DNA of 52,189 bases. It comes from a bacterium (GTDB lineage: Bacteria; Krumholzibacteriota; Krumholzibacteriia; LZORAL124-64-63). The notes beneath the pieces are model-generated. The model made no database searches and was not told the DNA's origin. It was given only the letters and a program-made list of their open reading frames with translations. A program made the position numbers and the translations under genes. Positions 1 through 8,957 of the stretch are shown here, in pieces. The first letter of the stretch is position 1. Each line of letters starts with the position of its first letter. The DNA is taken from assembly GCA_018814885.1 (NCBI GenBank), contig JAHIYU010000152.1, positions 1-52,189 on the forward strand. Reading direction: 5' to 3'.

Positions 1-29
1 AGCGCGGCCGCGGCCTCCAGCAGGGTCAT
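1..29 (-). CDS. gatA: GatA N-terminus, Asp-tRNA(Asn)/Glu-tRNA(Gln) amidotransferase subunit A (cut by window edge)
   Basis: Only the first nine or so codons are visible (reading MTLLEAAAA), starting at an ATG 14 bases after the gatC stop on the same strand. GatA is the amidase subunit that releases ammonia from glutamine to amidate mischarged Asp-tRNA(Asn) or Glu-tRNA(Gln). The call rests on gatC-gatA order and the typical hydrophobic, Ala-rich N-terminus; no catalytic residue lies in the window. Moderately sure. Confidence 0.6.
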
Positions 30-43
30 GCGCCCCGGCCCGG

Positions 44-337
44 TCATCGGCCGCCTCCCCGGCGCAGCGGCGGCACCAGGACGTACGTGCCGTCGGACGC
101 GGCGGCGCCGGACAACGCGTCCCGCCTGGCCAGGGACGGACGCGGCCGATCCTCCCGCAGACGCCCCCCATTTCCGCCGGGCGTCGCTGCGGCCGGCGCG
201 CATCCGTCGACGAAAGCCTCTAGCCTGTCCACGTACGCCACCATGTCGCGCAGGTCCCGCGACAGCGCCGCGCGCTCCGCCGGATCGCAGGTCAACCCGG
301 CCAGCTCTTCGAGTCTGCGTATCAGATCGTCATCCAC
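44..337 (-). CDS. gatC: GatC, Asp-tRNA(Asn)/Glu-tRNA(Gln) amidotransferase subunit C
   Basis: A 97-residue protein, the usual GatC length. GatC stabilises the GatA-GatB interface of the tRNA-dependent amidotransferase in the cytoplasm. The N-terminal helix with LEELAGL, the helix ending MVAYVDRLEAF and the C-terminal segment LREDRPRPSL are the characteristic GatC features (compare the usual LREDxxxPSL). The GTG start at 337 was chosen because it aligns with the start of the first family helix; the frame stays open further upstream but encodes nothing GatC-like there. gatA follows directly, so this is a gatCA operon, divergent from the aminopeptidase gene at 434. Confidence 0.9.
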   Translation of the reverse strand: MDDDLIRRLEELAGLTCDPAERAALSRDLRDMVAYVDRLEAFVDGCAPAAATPGGNGGRLREDRPRPSLARRDALSGAAASDGTYVLVPPLRRGGGR

Positions 338-433
338 GGTCCCTGCGGCGTCCTTCGCTTGGGAGAGCTCCGGTTCTGGGCTATCATGACTGGAGGATAC
401 CCGATCGCCTCCCCCCCTGGAAGGGACGAGTCC

Positions 434-2434
434 TTGCGCAAACCAGCGGTGACAGCATCGCTCTGCCTGCTGGCCGCCCATGCCGCGGTCCAGGCCGCGT
501 CGATTCCCTACCCGGAACCGGCGGCCTGGGAACATCCCCTGCCCGCCGCCTGGCTGCTGGACGACGCCGACGGGCGGCCGCGCGCCGACGACAGGGGATT
601 CGACGTCGGCCACTACGACCTGGACCTGCGCATCGACCCCGAGGCGGAGACCGTGGCCGGCGCCGTGTCCGCCCGCGTCGCTTTCACCGGCGCCGCACCG
701 CCGGACAGCGTGGTGCTGGACCTGGTCCCGTCGCTCGCGGTGGACGAGGTGCTGTGGGACGGCGCGAGCGCCGAATTCCTGCGCCGGGGCGAGGAGTTGC
801 TGATCGTCACGCCGGAGACGGCCGCTGACACGGCCACGGTCCTCGTCCGTTATCACGGCTCGCCCCAGCCGCACGGCAACTACCGCGCGGGCATGCTCTT
901 CCGCGTGCAGGGCGATTCGCCGGACGAACCCCTCGGCAGGACGGTCTTCACGATGAGCGAACCGTGGTCCGCCCACAGCTGGTGGCCGTGCAAGGATCAT
1001 CCCGCCGACAAGGCGACCGTCACGGTCGCCGTCACCGCGCCGGACACCATGCGCGTGGTCGCCAACGGCGCGCTGATCGCGGAGAGCGGCGCCGGACCGG
1101 GCTGGCGCCGTTTCGTGTGGGACGCGCTGCATCCCATGTCCACCTACCTGGTCTGCGTGAACGTCTCGCGGTACGTGGAATGGGAGGAGAGCTGCGCGGC
1201 CGCCGCCGGGGCCTTGCCGCTGACCTTCCACGTCTATCCCGTCGACGAGGAGGCCGCCGCGCTCGATTTCGCGCCGGTCTGCGAGATGATCAACTTCGTC
1301 GAGGCGCTCTGCGGCCCCTACCCCTTCCCCGGCGAACGCTACGGGCAGGTCGCCATCAAGTGGGGCGGCGCCATGGAACACCAGACCTGCACCAGCCTCG
1401 GCCGTTTCCTCTTCACGGGCGACGGGCGATACGCCAACGTCCTCGTGCACGAGCTGTCCCACCAGTGGTTCGGCGATCTTATCACTCCCGCGGACTGGCC
1501 CGACATCTGGCTGAACGAGGGCTTCGCCACCTACTTCGAGGCCCTGTGGCTGGAGCAGAAGGCGGGGCGGGAGGCCTATCTCGAGAAGATGCGGGCCATC
1601 GGACCAGAGCGTCATCCCGACCTGTTCACCGGCGACGGCCCGCTGACCGACCCGGATCCCATCCTGCCCAACCTGCTGGTCTACCACAAGGGCGCCTGGG
1701 TGCTGCACATGCTGCGGGGATTCATCGGCGACGAGGTCTTCTTCCGCTTCCTGCGCGGCTACGTCACGGATCCGACGCGCGCCTACGGACAGGTCACGAC
1801 CGCGGACCTGCTCGACGCCGCGTCGGCGGCCGCCGGGTACGACGTCTCGCCGCTGCTGCGCCCGTGGCTCGAGACCGCGGCGGCGCCGCAGCTCGACTGG
1901 TGGGTCGACAGCGTCCCGCTGTCCGGCGGCCTGCAGCGTCACACCCTGCACCTGGAGCAGGTACAGCCGACGATCTTCACCCTGGTGCTGCCGGTGCGCC
2001 TCGAGGGCGCGGCGGGCCGGCTCGAGGACCGGATCGTGCTCGACGCCGCGCGGACCGATTTCCACTGGGACCTGGCCGGCGACCTCGACGACCTCCGGCT
2101 GGATCCCGAGGGGTGGGTGCTCTTCGCCGCCGCACGGATCCCGCCCCCGGCCGTGACGCTCGATCCCCCGCGGCCCAACCCGGCGGACGGCGACGGCGCT
2201 CGGCTCACCTACCGCGTCAACCGCGGCGGACCGGTGAGGATCACCCTGCACGACGTCCGCGGGCGCGAACTCGGCGGCTGGGACCTGGGCGTGATGACGG
2301 CTCGCGACGAGCCCTACCGGTGGCACTGGCAGGGGCGGGACGGGCGAGGCCGCCCCGTAGCGTCCGGGACGTACTGGCTGGCGGTCTGGACGCAGGGGCA
2401 GCGGGCCAGCCGGAAGATCGCTATCATCCGCTAG
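434..2434 (+). CDS. Secreted M1-family zinc aminopeptidase with C-terminal FlgD-like sorting domain
   Basis: A 666-residue exported metallopeptidase. The TTG start at 434 is preferred because AAGGGA lies just upstream and it opens directly into a signal peptide (RKPAVTASLCLLAAHAAVQA). The M1 hallmarks are present: GGAME at about residues 311-315 for substrate N-terminus recognition, HELSH at 339-343 and the third zinc ligand in NEGF at 362. It is shorter than classic M1 enzymes because the large C-terminal helical repeat domain is missing. The last 85 or so residues form a FlgD-like Ig domain starting PPRPNPADG, which in related phyla acts in surface targeting. Substrate is unknown; peptide scavenging outside the cell is the likely role. 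Confidence 0.88.
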   Translation: MRKPAVTASLCLLAAHAAVQAASIPYPEPAAWEHPLPAAWLLDDADGRPRADDRGFDVGHYDLDLRIDPEAETVAGAVSARVAFTGAAPPDSVVLDLVPSLAVDEVLWDGASAEFLRRGEELLIVTPETAADTATVLVRYHGSPQPHGNYRAGMLFRVQGDSPDEPLGRTVFTMSEPWSAHSWWPCKDHPADKATVTVAVTAPDTMRVVANGALIAESGAGPGWRRFVWDALHPMSTYLVCVNVSRYVEWEESCAAAAGALPLTFHVYPVDEEAAALDFAPVCEMINFVEALCGPYPFPGERYGQVAIKWGGAMEHQTCTSLGRFLFTGDGRYANVLVHELSHQWFGDLITPADWPDIWLNEGFATYFEALWLEQKAGREAYLEKMRAIGPERHPDLFTGDGPLTDPDPILPNLLVYHKGAWVLHMLRGFIGDEVFFRFLRGYVTDPTRAYGQVTTADLLDAASAAAGYDVSPLLRPWLETAAAPQLDWWVDSVPLSGGLQRHTLHLEQVQPTIFTLVLPVRLEGAAGRLEDRIVLDAARTDFHWDLAGDLDDLRLDPEGWVLFAAARIPPPAVTLDPPRPNPADGDGARLTYRVNRGGPVRITLHDVRGRELGGWDLGVMTARDEPYRWHWQGRDGRGRPVASGTYWLAVWTQGQRASRKIAIIR

Positions 2435-2524
2435 AAACGTCTGCAAGAGTTAGTTGTTTGTCCATATTCTGTTAGTATCGAGCGGATATATGCCCCTCGC
2501 CCAGGTCATTCGAGAGGGGAAACG

Positions 2525-5050
2525 ATGAAACTCTCTATAGTCATCGTCTTGCTAGCCGGTTCGCTGTCGATCGCCCTCGGCGGCCAATGGGACGACCGTT
2601 TCTTCATGACCGGGTTCGATGGTCCCGCGCGGGCTATCTGTGCCTACGCCGACGGCTACGTCCTGGGCGGCGACTTCGCCTATGCGGGCGATGTCCACGT
2701 GGATCATATCGCCTACTTCGACGGCCAGGAGTGGCACCCCCTGGGCGACGGGTTGAACGGCAGTGTCCGTGACATCGTGGTCTGGAATGGAGATCTCATC
2801 GCCGCCGGGGTATTCACCGCGTCTGGCGATACGGAGGTCGCTTACGTTGCACGATGGGACGGGACCGCCTGGGAACCCGTCGGCAACGGTCCCGGCTACG
2901 GCATCAACGCCGTATGCGTCTATGCAGGAACACTCCATGCCGGGAGTTCCCGCTGGAACGGCTCGGCATGGGTGCAGCACTTTCATGCCAACTCCCACGT
3001 GAACGATCTGATGGAGAGCCACGGTTCGTTGGTGGCGACCGGTTCGTTCTCCGTGGCCGGCGGCCAGCCGTCGCACGGGATTGCCGTCTGGGACGGCGAG
3101 ACGTTCACCAATCCCGACCTGCCCTATATCGACACGCTCCTGGATGCGACCGTCGCCGATGGACAGGCCTACGTTCTCTACAGGACCGACGACGGCAGCA
3201 ATGATGTCATCAGCTGGGACGGCGCGCAGTGGTTCCACGTCTGCACGGCTCCGGAGCTTTACAGAGGTGTTTACACGCACATCACGGCGGGCGCCGACTG
3301 GATCGCCGTGGCGGGCCTTACCGGCAGTTGGGAGGGCACCAATCTATCCGCGCTTTTCACGCGTTGGGATGGGACGACATGGACAGGTCTCGGCCTGGGC
3401 TCATTCCGCTGCCCCGAGGCGGCCATGTCGCTCGGAGACGATATCTGGTTCGGCGGGTGGGATTTCAGAGCCGTGGGCGTCGCGAGTCGCGGTGCCATAC
3501 ACTTCGATGCTGGCAATTGGCACGCGCCCACGAGAATCGGCCAGGGCATGGACGGCGTCGCCCGCACCTTCGAAAACTACGAGGGCCGCATGTTCGTGGG
3601 CGGCACGTTCTCTGTTACGGGTGGCGTACCCGCCCTGAAGTGCAGCTCCTGGGACGGGGCTTCCTGGAGACCGGAAGACGACTACAGGATGACTTTCTTC
3701 CCGATGAACGGAGACAGCTACGTCACGCATCTGCTCGTGCGCGATTATTTCGAGATCATCGGCGAGTACGGCGGGGGGAACGGCACTTTCGCCGGCTTCA
3801 GGGGCGATGACGAGTGGTGGTTCGTGATGATCGAAGGAGACCCCAGAGACGTCTACTCGCCGGACATCCCTCATGATCTGAGAATCGACAACACCGGGTC
3901 CGCTTACCGCGTGATGTCTTGGGCCGACCAGCAGTGGCACGACATCTCGGGGTTCGGCAGCGGGACAGGCAAAGCGATCGTTCGTTTCGGGGACGAGATC
4001 TACATCGGCGGAGATTTCGACACCCTTGGCGAGTTGCCGGTGGATAATATCGCCTTCTGGAACGGTTCGGCCTGGCAAAACCCGGGCGGCGGCCTGCCGG
4101 GCAGGGTCAGGGCCTTGTGTGCTTACAACGGGATGGTGATCGCCGGCGGCGAGTTCGGATCGGACATCCCGCTCACTCCCGCCTATATCGCAGCCTGGGA
4201 CGGCACCGGCTGGCTGGATCTGGAGGCTGACCTGGATGGCCCCGTCACCTGCCTGCTCGCCGCAGAAGACAGATTATATGTCGGTGGCGAGTTCACGCAG
4301 GCCGGCGGCCAGCAGGCTGAACATATCACCAGCTATGACGGTCATTGGTCGTCGCTGGATGGCGGCCTGTCGGGCACGCCGGACGCGCTGCATTGGTACG
4401 ACGGTGCGCTGTACATCTCGGGGGACTTCGATCGCGCGGGAGGCGTGCCTGCGGCCGGGATCGCGCGCTGGGCCGAAGAAGTCGTCGCCAATGAGTTGGT
4501 ATCTTTCACCATCACGCGGCGCGGAGCTGCGGCCGAGCTGGCCTGGGAGTTTCCTGCGTCGTCGATCACACCGACGGTGAAGATCCATCGTGCCGTGGCA
4601 CAAGCTCCCCCGCTGTGCCTCGCGGAAATATGCTGTCAAGCGACGGTGAACACCTGGACCGACATTTCTCCTCCTTGCCGAGCAGCAATCTACACGATCA
4701 GCGCGACCAGCATAGATGGTATCGATCGTTGCATCGCCACCGCATGGCTGGCGCCCCTCCCCAACACGACGACATCGGCAATCCTGTACCCGGTTCGACC
4801 CAATCCCAGCAATCCGATCGTCACGGTCGCTTTCGAGGTGCTCCGGGGTGGCAAAACATGGCTTACCGTGCATGATCTAAGGGGTCGCTTCGTCGCGACT
4901 CTGAGCGAAGGCGTCTTACATCCTGGCAGGCATACGGCGATCTGGGACGGCGCAGACGACCAGGGGAAAGACGCACCCTCCTGCATCTATGTCCTGAGAT
5001 TGCGCAACGGGGACGAGGTCGCATCCAGGAAGCTGATGCTGGCCCGCTGA
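2525..5050 (+). CDS. Secreted beta-propeller-like repeat protein with C-terminal FlgD-like sorting domain
   Basis: An 841-residue exported protein with a signal peptide (MKLSIVIVLLAGSLSIALGG). About a dozen degenerate repeats carry W(D/N)G-x2-W followed by a Gly-rich turn and then a V/GGxF strand (for example WDGTAWEPVG, WNGSAWQNPGGGL, YVGGEFTQAGG), as in Kelch-like or delta-60 propellers. Residues from about 680 look like a fibronectin-type domain. The last 85 or so form a FlgD-like domain starting with RPNPSNP and ending ASRKLMLAR. GAGAGGGG-type Shine-Dalgarno sequence precedes the ATG. No enzymatic motif is visible, so adhesion or surface display is only a guess. Base composition appears less G+C-rich than its neighbours. 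It shares its C-terminal domain with the upstream aminopeptidase. Confidence 0.75.
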   Translation: MKLSIVIVLLAGSLSIALGGQWDDRFFMTGFDGPARAICAYADGYVLGGDFAYAGDVHVDHIAYFDGQEWHPLGDGLNGSVRDIVVWNGDLIAAGVFTASGDTEVAYVARWDGTAWEPVGNGPGYGINAVCVYAGTLHAGSSRWNGSAWVQHFHANSHVNDLMESHGSLVATGSFSVAGGQPSHGIAVWDGETFTNPDLPYIDTLLDATVADGQAYVLYRTDDGSNDVISWDGAQWFHVCTAPELYRGVYTHITAGADWIAVAGLTGSWEGTNLSALFTRWDGTTWTGLGLGSFRCPEAAMSLGDDIWFGGWDFRAVGVASRGAIHFDAGNWHAPTRIGQGMDGVARTFENYEGRMFVGGTFSVTGGVPALKCSSWDGASWRPEDDYRMTFFPMNGDSYVTHLLVRDYFEIIGEYGGGNGTFAGFRGDDEWWFVMIEGDPRDVYSPDIPHDLRIDNTGSAYRVMSWADQQWHDISGFGSGTGKAIVRFGDEIYIGGDFDTLGELPVDNIAFWNGSAWQNPGGGLPGRVRALCAYNGMVIAGGEFGSDIPLTPAYIAAWDGTGWLDLEADLDGPVTCLLAAEDRLYVGGEFTQAGGQQAEHITSYDGHWSSLDGGLSGTPDALHWYDGALYISGDFDRAGGVPAAGIARWAEEVVANELVSFTITRRGAAAELAWEFPASSITPTVKIHRAVAQAPPLCLAEICCQATVNTWTDISPPCRAAIYTISATSIDGIDRCIATAWLAPLPNTTTSAILYPVRPNPSNPIVTVAFEVLRGGKTWLTVHDLRGRFVATLSEGVLHPGRHTAIWDGADDQGKDAPSCIYVLRLRNGDEVASRKLMLAR

Positions 5051-5076
5051 TGTGCATATCCCGGCCGCAAGGTCGA

Positions 5077-5103
5077 ACGGGAAGCCCATCCAGGGCTTCC
5101 CGT
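5077..5103. terminator. Hairpin between convergent genes
   Basis: A perfect 11-bp stem (ACGGGAAGCCC and its complement) with a 5-base loop lies between the converging propeller and diguanylate cyclase genes. No T-tract follows on either strand, so termination is inferred from location and stem strength only. Confidence 0.5.
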
Positions 5104-5132
5104 CCACGGAGTTCCCGACAGTGGGGCGGCTG

Positions 5133-6554
5133 TCACGGCACCGCGCAGGTCGCAGGTCGCAGGTCCCCAGGGGGGGCGCCGGGCTGCGTCCAGGATTCCT
5201 CCGCCGAGTAGACCACTCGGTTGCGGCCACCCTCCTTCGCCGTGTACAGGGCGTCGTCCGCCTTCCTGACCAGGTCCTCCTCCAACCTGATGCGCTCGGG
5301 ATGATAATTCGCCAGGCCGACGCTGACGGTGACGCGGATGCTCCGGTCGCCGTCCTCGACCGCGCAGGCTTCCACCTCGCTGCGGATCCGTTCGCCGACG
5401 GCTTTCGCATCCGACGCGGTGGCGCCGGGCAACACCACCAGGAACTCCTCGCCGCCGTAGCGGATGATCACGTCGCTCTCGCGCAGCACGCCGCGCGCGG
5501 CTTTCGTCACGGCGACGAGCACGCGGTCGCCGGCCAGGTGACCATACGTGTCGTTGACCTTCTTGAAGTGGTCGATATCGAACATGGCCACGCCGAGCTT
5601 CGTCCCGTCGCGCTCCGCGCGCAGGAACTCGTCGCGCAGCCGTTGCATGCCCAGGCGACGGTTGTAGACGCCCGTCAGGGGATCCAGGGCGGCGATCTTC
5701 TGCAGCGTGGTGTGGGTGATGGCGTTGTTGAGCGCCAGCCCCATGCCCTTGGTGAAGAGATCGAGGATCCACATGGAATCCTTGCCGAACATGGTGTCCG
5801 ACGCGAGCACCACCGCGCCCAGGGCTTTCATCTCGTAAGTGATGGGCTGGACGATGACCTGTCGCGGCTTGAAGTCGCCCACCACGGCGTCGATGGAGAT
5901 GCTCTTGGGCACGCGCACCGTCTGCATCTGCCCCGTCTCCATGGTGCGGAGCACGCGGTCGTTGCCCAGGATGCTGTCCGTGTCGCTGAACCCGAAGTTG
6001 GCGAGGGTCCGCAGTTCGCCTTCGATCATAGCGACCAGGCAGCCCGAGCCCGCTTCCGTCTGCCGCAGCAGCAGATCGACCGCCACCGACGCCAGCTCCC
6101 CCAGTTCGAGCTTGCTGGAAAGGGTCTCCGTCTGCTGGGTCGAGGCTTCCTCCAGCTTGTGCGCATGGGTCAGCTGCTTGACCAGCTCGTTGAAGGTCTC
6201 GGCCATCTGGCCGATCTCGTCGTCCGAAGCGATCGTCAGCGAGCATGTCTCGGGCGTGCACATGGACCAGTCCTTGGTGAAGGACGCCTCGCGAACGTCT
6301 TCGCAGACTTCGCGCATGCGTGTCACCACGCCGTGCAACTCGGGTCGGATCAGGCGCGCGGCCAGGCGGTGGCCGGCGTAACCCGCGGCCGCCCCGGCCG
6401 CCACGGTGGCCAGGAAAGTGGTCCAGCGCAGGGCGTGAACGGCGGGCACCCCCATCGCCAGCATCAGGATGGGGAAGACGGTGCCCATGGACAGGCCGGC
6501 GATGATCATCCAGACGGCGAGATCCCCGAAGATCGATTCCTTGAAGCGGCGCAT
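5133..6554 (-). CDS. Membrane-anchored diguanylate cyclase (HAMP-like, GAF-like, GGDEF)
   Basis: A 473-residue enzyme that should make cyclic di-GMP from two GTP. Two N-terminal membrane helices (about residues 10-37 and 43-65) are followed by a HAMP-like linker, a GAF-like sensor region and a C-terminal GGDEF domain with the active signature GGEEF at about 367. An RxxD inhibitory site (RESD) sits five residues before it, so product feedback is expected. FDIDHFKKVND carries the metal-binding Asp. The ATG at 6554 has AAGGA ten bases upstream and is preferred over an in-frame start at 6629. No EAL or HD-GYP domain. The gene is last in the minus-strand block and has its own structured leader. 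Confidence 0.9.
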   Translation of the reverse strand: MRRFKESIFGDLAVWMIIAGLSMGTVFPILMLAMGVPAVHALRWTTFLATVAAGAAAGYAGHRLAARLIRPELHGVVTRMREVCEDVREASFTKDWSMCTPETCSLTIASDDEIGQMAETFNELVKQLTHAHKLEEASTQQTETLSSKLELGELASVAVDLLLRQTEAGSGCLVAMIEGELRTLANFGFSDTDSILGNDRVLRTMETGQMQTVRVPKSISIDAVVGDFKPRQVIVQPITYEMKALGAVVLASDTMFGKDSMWILDLFTKGMGLALNNAITHTTLQKIAALDPLTGVYNRRLGMQRLRDEFLRAERDGTKLGVAMFDIDHFKKVNDTYGHLAGDRVLVAVTKAARGVLRESDVIIRYGGEEFLVVLPGATASDAKAVGERIRSEVEACAVEDGDRSIRVTVSVGLANYHPERIRLEEDLVRKADDALYTAKEGGRNRVVYSAEESWTQPGAPPGDLRPATCAVP

Positions 6555-6602
6555 GGATCGTCTTTCCTTTGCAGGAAGCCTGATGTCGAACCGAACGTGG
6601 TC

Positions 6603-6647
6603 CCGGTATCGTCTCGGGGTTTTCCCCACTTGAGAGGGGATTACCGG
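6603..6647 (-). promoter_or_regulatory. Structured 5' leader of the diguanylate cyclase gene
   Basis: CCGGTA (6642-6647 on the complementary strand) can pair with TACCGG (6603-6608), enclosing an inner CCCC/GGGG hairpin (6624-6639). The leader starts about 50 bases before the ATG. It does not match the c-di-GMP riboswitch consensus by eye. Its function is unknown; it may be an mRNA leader structure or part of the uvrD terminator. Confidence 0.3.
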
Positions 6648-6703
6648 AAAACGCCTTATTTTTACGGTTGGTGAAATCCGACAGTCGGGAATACCCTTCG
6701 CAA

Positions 6704-8935
6704 CTATCGGTCCAGGGGGCGGATCCTGGCGAACCTGGCCAGGAAATGACGGCGCTCGCCGTCGGGGAAGTCGATGCTGAGCTTGAGGTTGTCACCACCG
6801 CCCTCCACCCGGACCACGGTGCCGACACCCAGCGTCGGGTGGGTGACAAGCTGACCCGGGTGGAAGATCACCACCTCCTGGGATGCCTCCTGGTTCCAGT
6901 CGACCGGTGTCGCGCCGGCCCACATCGCGGGATGGCGTACACGGGCCGCCCCGTCCGGCGCTTGCGCGCGGCCGCCGAAGAGTTCGGCCAGCGAGGTACC
7001 AGCGACGGGCTCCTCTCCCACGCGCTCGATCAACGCGTCGGGGATCTCGCCGAGAAAACGCGAGGGCAGGCAGAGTTCGCGCTGACCGAAGCGGCGCCGC
7101 ATGCGCGTGTGCAGCAGGTGGATCCGGCGCTGCGCCCGTGTCAGCGCCACGTAGAAGAGGCGCCGCTCCTCCTCCAGGGCGTCCTCGTCGTCCAGGTTAG
7201 AGGCGTGGGGCATGAGGCGCTCCTCCACGCCGGCCACGATGACCACGGGAAACTCCAGCCCCTTGGCCGCGTGGACGGTCATCAGGCGCACCACGCCCTC
7301 GTCGTCCCTGATGGTGTCCGCATCGGCCACCAGGGCGGTCTGTGCGAGGAACTGGCCCAGGTCGCCGCCGTCGCTGGCCTCGTGGAAGGCGTAGGCGCCG
7401 TTGACGAGCTCGGCGACGTTCTCGTTGCGGGCGGACGCCGTGAGGGGATCGTCGCGCTCCAGGTGGCGCACGAAATCGACGTCCTCGATCACGCGCTCCA
7501 CCAGCTCCGGGACGGAGAGACCCGCGAGCATCGCCCGCCAGCCGGTGACCATCTCGAAAAAGGCCCGGATGCGTTCGCAGGCGGGACGGTTGAGATCCTG
7601 CTCCAGCAGATGAGGCCGGGCCGCCGCCTCGCCCAGGGTGCATCCCTCGCGTTCGGCCAGGGCGAGCAGCCGGGCGGCCGAGGCGTCGCCGATGCGCCGC
7701 CTGGGCACGTTGAGCACCCTCAGGGCGGCGAGCGCGTCGTGGGGATTGTTGACCAGCTTCAGGTAGGCGAGCACGTCGCGCACTTCGCGACGTTCGTAGA
7801 AGGCCGTGGCACCGACTATCTGGTAGGGGACATTCGCCAGACGCAGCGAATCCTCCAGGGCGCGGCTCTGCGCGTTGGTCCGGTAGAGCACCGTCACATC
7901 GCCGCGACGCCGCCCGCGCCCGATCTCCTCCCGCACGATCTCCACCAGGCGCGCCGCCTCGTCCTCCTCGTCCCCGAGCAGTTCCTCGCGCAGCGGGTCG
8001 CCGGCCGCGCCTGCGGTCCAGAGGTTCTTGCCCTTGCGGCGCAGGTTGTGGGCGATGGCGGCGTTGGCGGCGTCGAGGATCATGCCGGTGCTGCGGTAGT
8101 TCTGTTCGAGACGCACCAGCCGCGTGCCCGGGAAGTACTGCTCGAAATCGAGCATGTTCTCGATGCGGGCCCCGCGCCACGAGTAGATCGACTGGTCGTC
8201 GTCGCCCACGGCGAAAATGTTGCCGTGCACCGAGGACAGGGCCTTGACGAGGATGAGCTGCAGGGAGTTGGTGTCCTGGAACTCGTCCACCAGCACGTGA
8301 CGGAAGCGGGACGCGTACTTCTCGCGCACCGCGTCGTGCTCCTCCAGCAGATGCACCGTCTTGAGGATCAGGTCGTCGAAATCGCAGGCGTTGCTGTCCC
8401 GCAGCCCCTGCTCGTAGGCGGCGTACACGGACGCCGCCTTCTCCTCGCGGAAGTCGGCGGCTTCGCGGCCGGCGCTCTCGGGTGGAAGGTCCTCGTTCTT
8501 CCAGCGGCTGATCACCGTGCGCAGCATGTTCGGGGCATACTGCTTGACGTCCACGCCCGCAGCGGCGGCCACCTTGCGGATCAGCCGCGTGCTGTCGTCG
8601 GTGTCGTAGATCGAAAACGACGGATCCAGGCCTATCGCGGCGCCGTCGCTGCGCAGGATGCGCACGCCGGTCGCGTGGAAGGTGCCGATCCACCCGGGCG
8701 CGCGGCCTTCTCCCACCAGCCCGTCCACGCGCTCGCGCATCTCGCGGGCGGCCTTGTTCGTGAAGGTGAACGCCAGGATCTCCCAGGGATCGCAGCGCCG
8801 CTGCGCCAGCAGCCAGGCGATCCGGGTGGTGAGCACGCGCGTCTTGCCGGTGCCCGCGCCGGCGACCACGAGCAACGGTCCGTCCGGCGCCGTCACGGCC
8901 TCGCATTGACGTTCGTTGAGGGTGGTCAGGTCCAT
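6704..8935 (-). CDS. uvrD: UvrD/PcrA-family superfamily 1 DNA helicase
   Basis: A 743-residue 3'-5' helicase with all SF1A motifs in order: GAGTGKT Walker A near residue 31, TFTNKAAREM (Ia), VDEFQDTN (II), GDDDQSIYSWRGA (III), EQNYRST (IV), TVHAAKGLEF (V) and VALTRAQ (VI). A C-terminal linker and Tudor-like segment (HPTLGVGTVVRVEGGG) match PcrA, which uses it to bind RNA polymerase. Roles: nucleotide-excision and mismatch repair, and clearing proteins from DNA. The ATG at 8935 starts 22 bases after the upstream stop; a TTG at 8950 is a weaker alternative since neither has a strong Shine-Dalgarno sequence. Confidence 0.93.
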   Translation of the reverse strand: MDLTTLNERQCEAVTAPDGPLLVVAGAGTGKTRVLTTRIAWLLAQRRCDPWEILAFTFTNKAAREMRERVDGLVGEGRAPGWIGTFHATGVRILRSDGAAIGLDPSFSIYDTDDSTRLIRKVAAAAGVDVKQYAPNMLRTVISRWKNEDLPPESAGREAADFREEKAASVYAAYEQGLRDSNACDFDDLILKTVHLLEEHDAVREKYASRFRHVLVDEFQDTNSLQLILVKALSSVHGNIFAVGDDDQSIYSWRGARIENMLDFEQYFPGTRLVRLEQNYRSTGMILDAANAAIAHNLRRKGKNLWTAGAAGDPLREELLGDEEDEAARLVEIVREEIGRGRRRGDVTVLYRTNAQSRALEDSLRLANVPYQIVGATAFYERREVRDVLAYLKLVNNPHDALAALRVLNVPRRRIGDASAARLLALAEREGCTLGEAAARPHLLEQDLNRPACERIRAFFEMVTGWRAMLAGLSVPELVERVIEDVDFVRHLERDDPLTASARNENVAELVNGAYAFHEASDGGDLGQFLAQTALVADADTIRDDEGVVRLMTVHAAKGLEFPVVIVAGVEERLMPHASNLDDEDALEEERRLFYVALTRAQRRIHLLHTRMRRRFGQRELCLPSRFLGEIPDALIERVGEEPVAGTSLAELFGGRAQAPDGAARVRHPAMWAGATPVDWNQEASQEVVIFHPGQLVTHPTLGVGTVVRVEGGGDNLKLSIDFPDGERRHFLARFARIRPLDR

Positions 8936-8957
8936 CCGGTGTTCGTCCAAACGCAGC

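Noticed and set aside
44..2446. An 800-codon open frame on the minus strand opposite the aminopeptidase gene
   Set aside because: Only its last 97 codons (gatC) resemble a protein; the rest is a low-complexity shadow produced by the high G+C content.
6603..6703. c-di-GMP riboswitch upstream of the GGDEF gene
   Set aside because: The leader lacks the conserved GEMM core and receptor sequences.
7197..8906. A long Arg/Gly-rich minus-strand frame inside uvrD
   Set aside because: It is out of frame with a fully motif-supported helicase and has composition typical of shadow frames.
8936..8950. TTG at 8950 as the uvrD start
   Set aside because: It has no Shine-Dalgarno sequence and the ATG five codons later gives the conserved start just before LNERQ.
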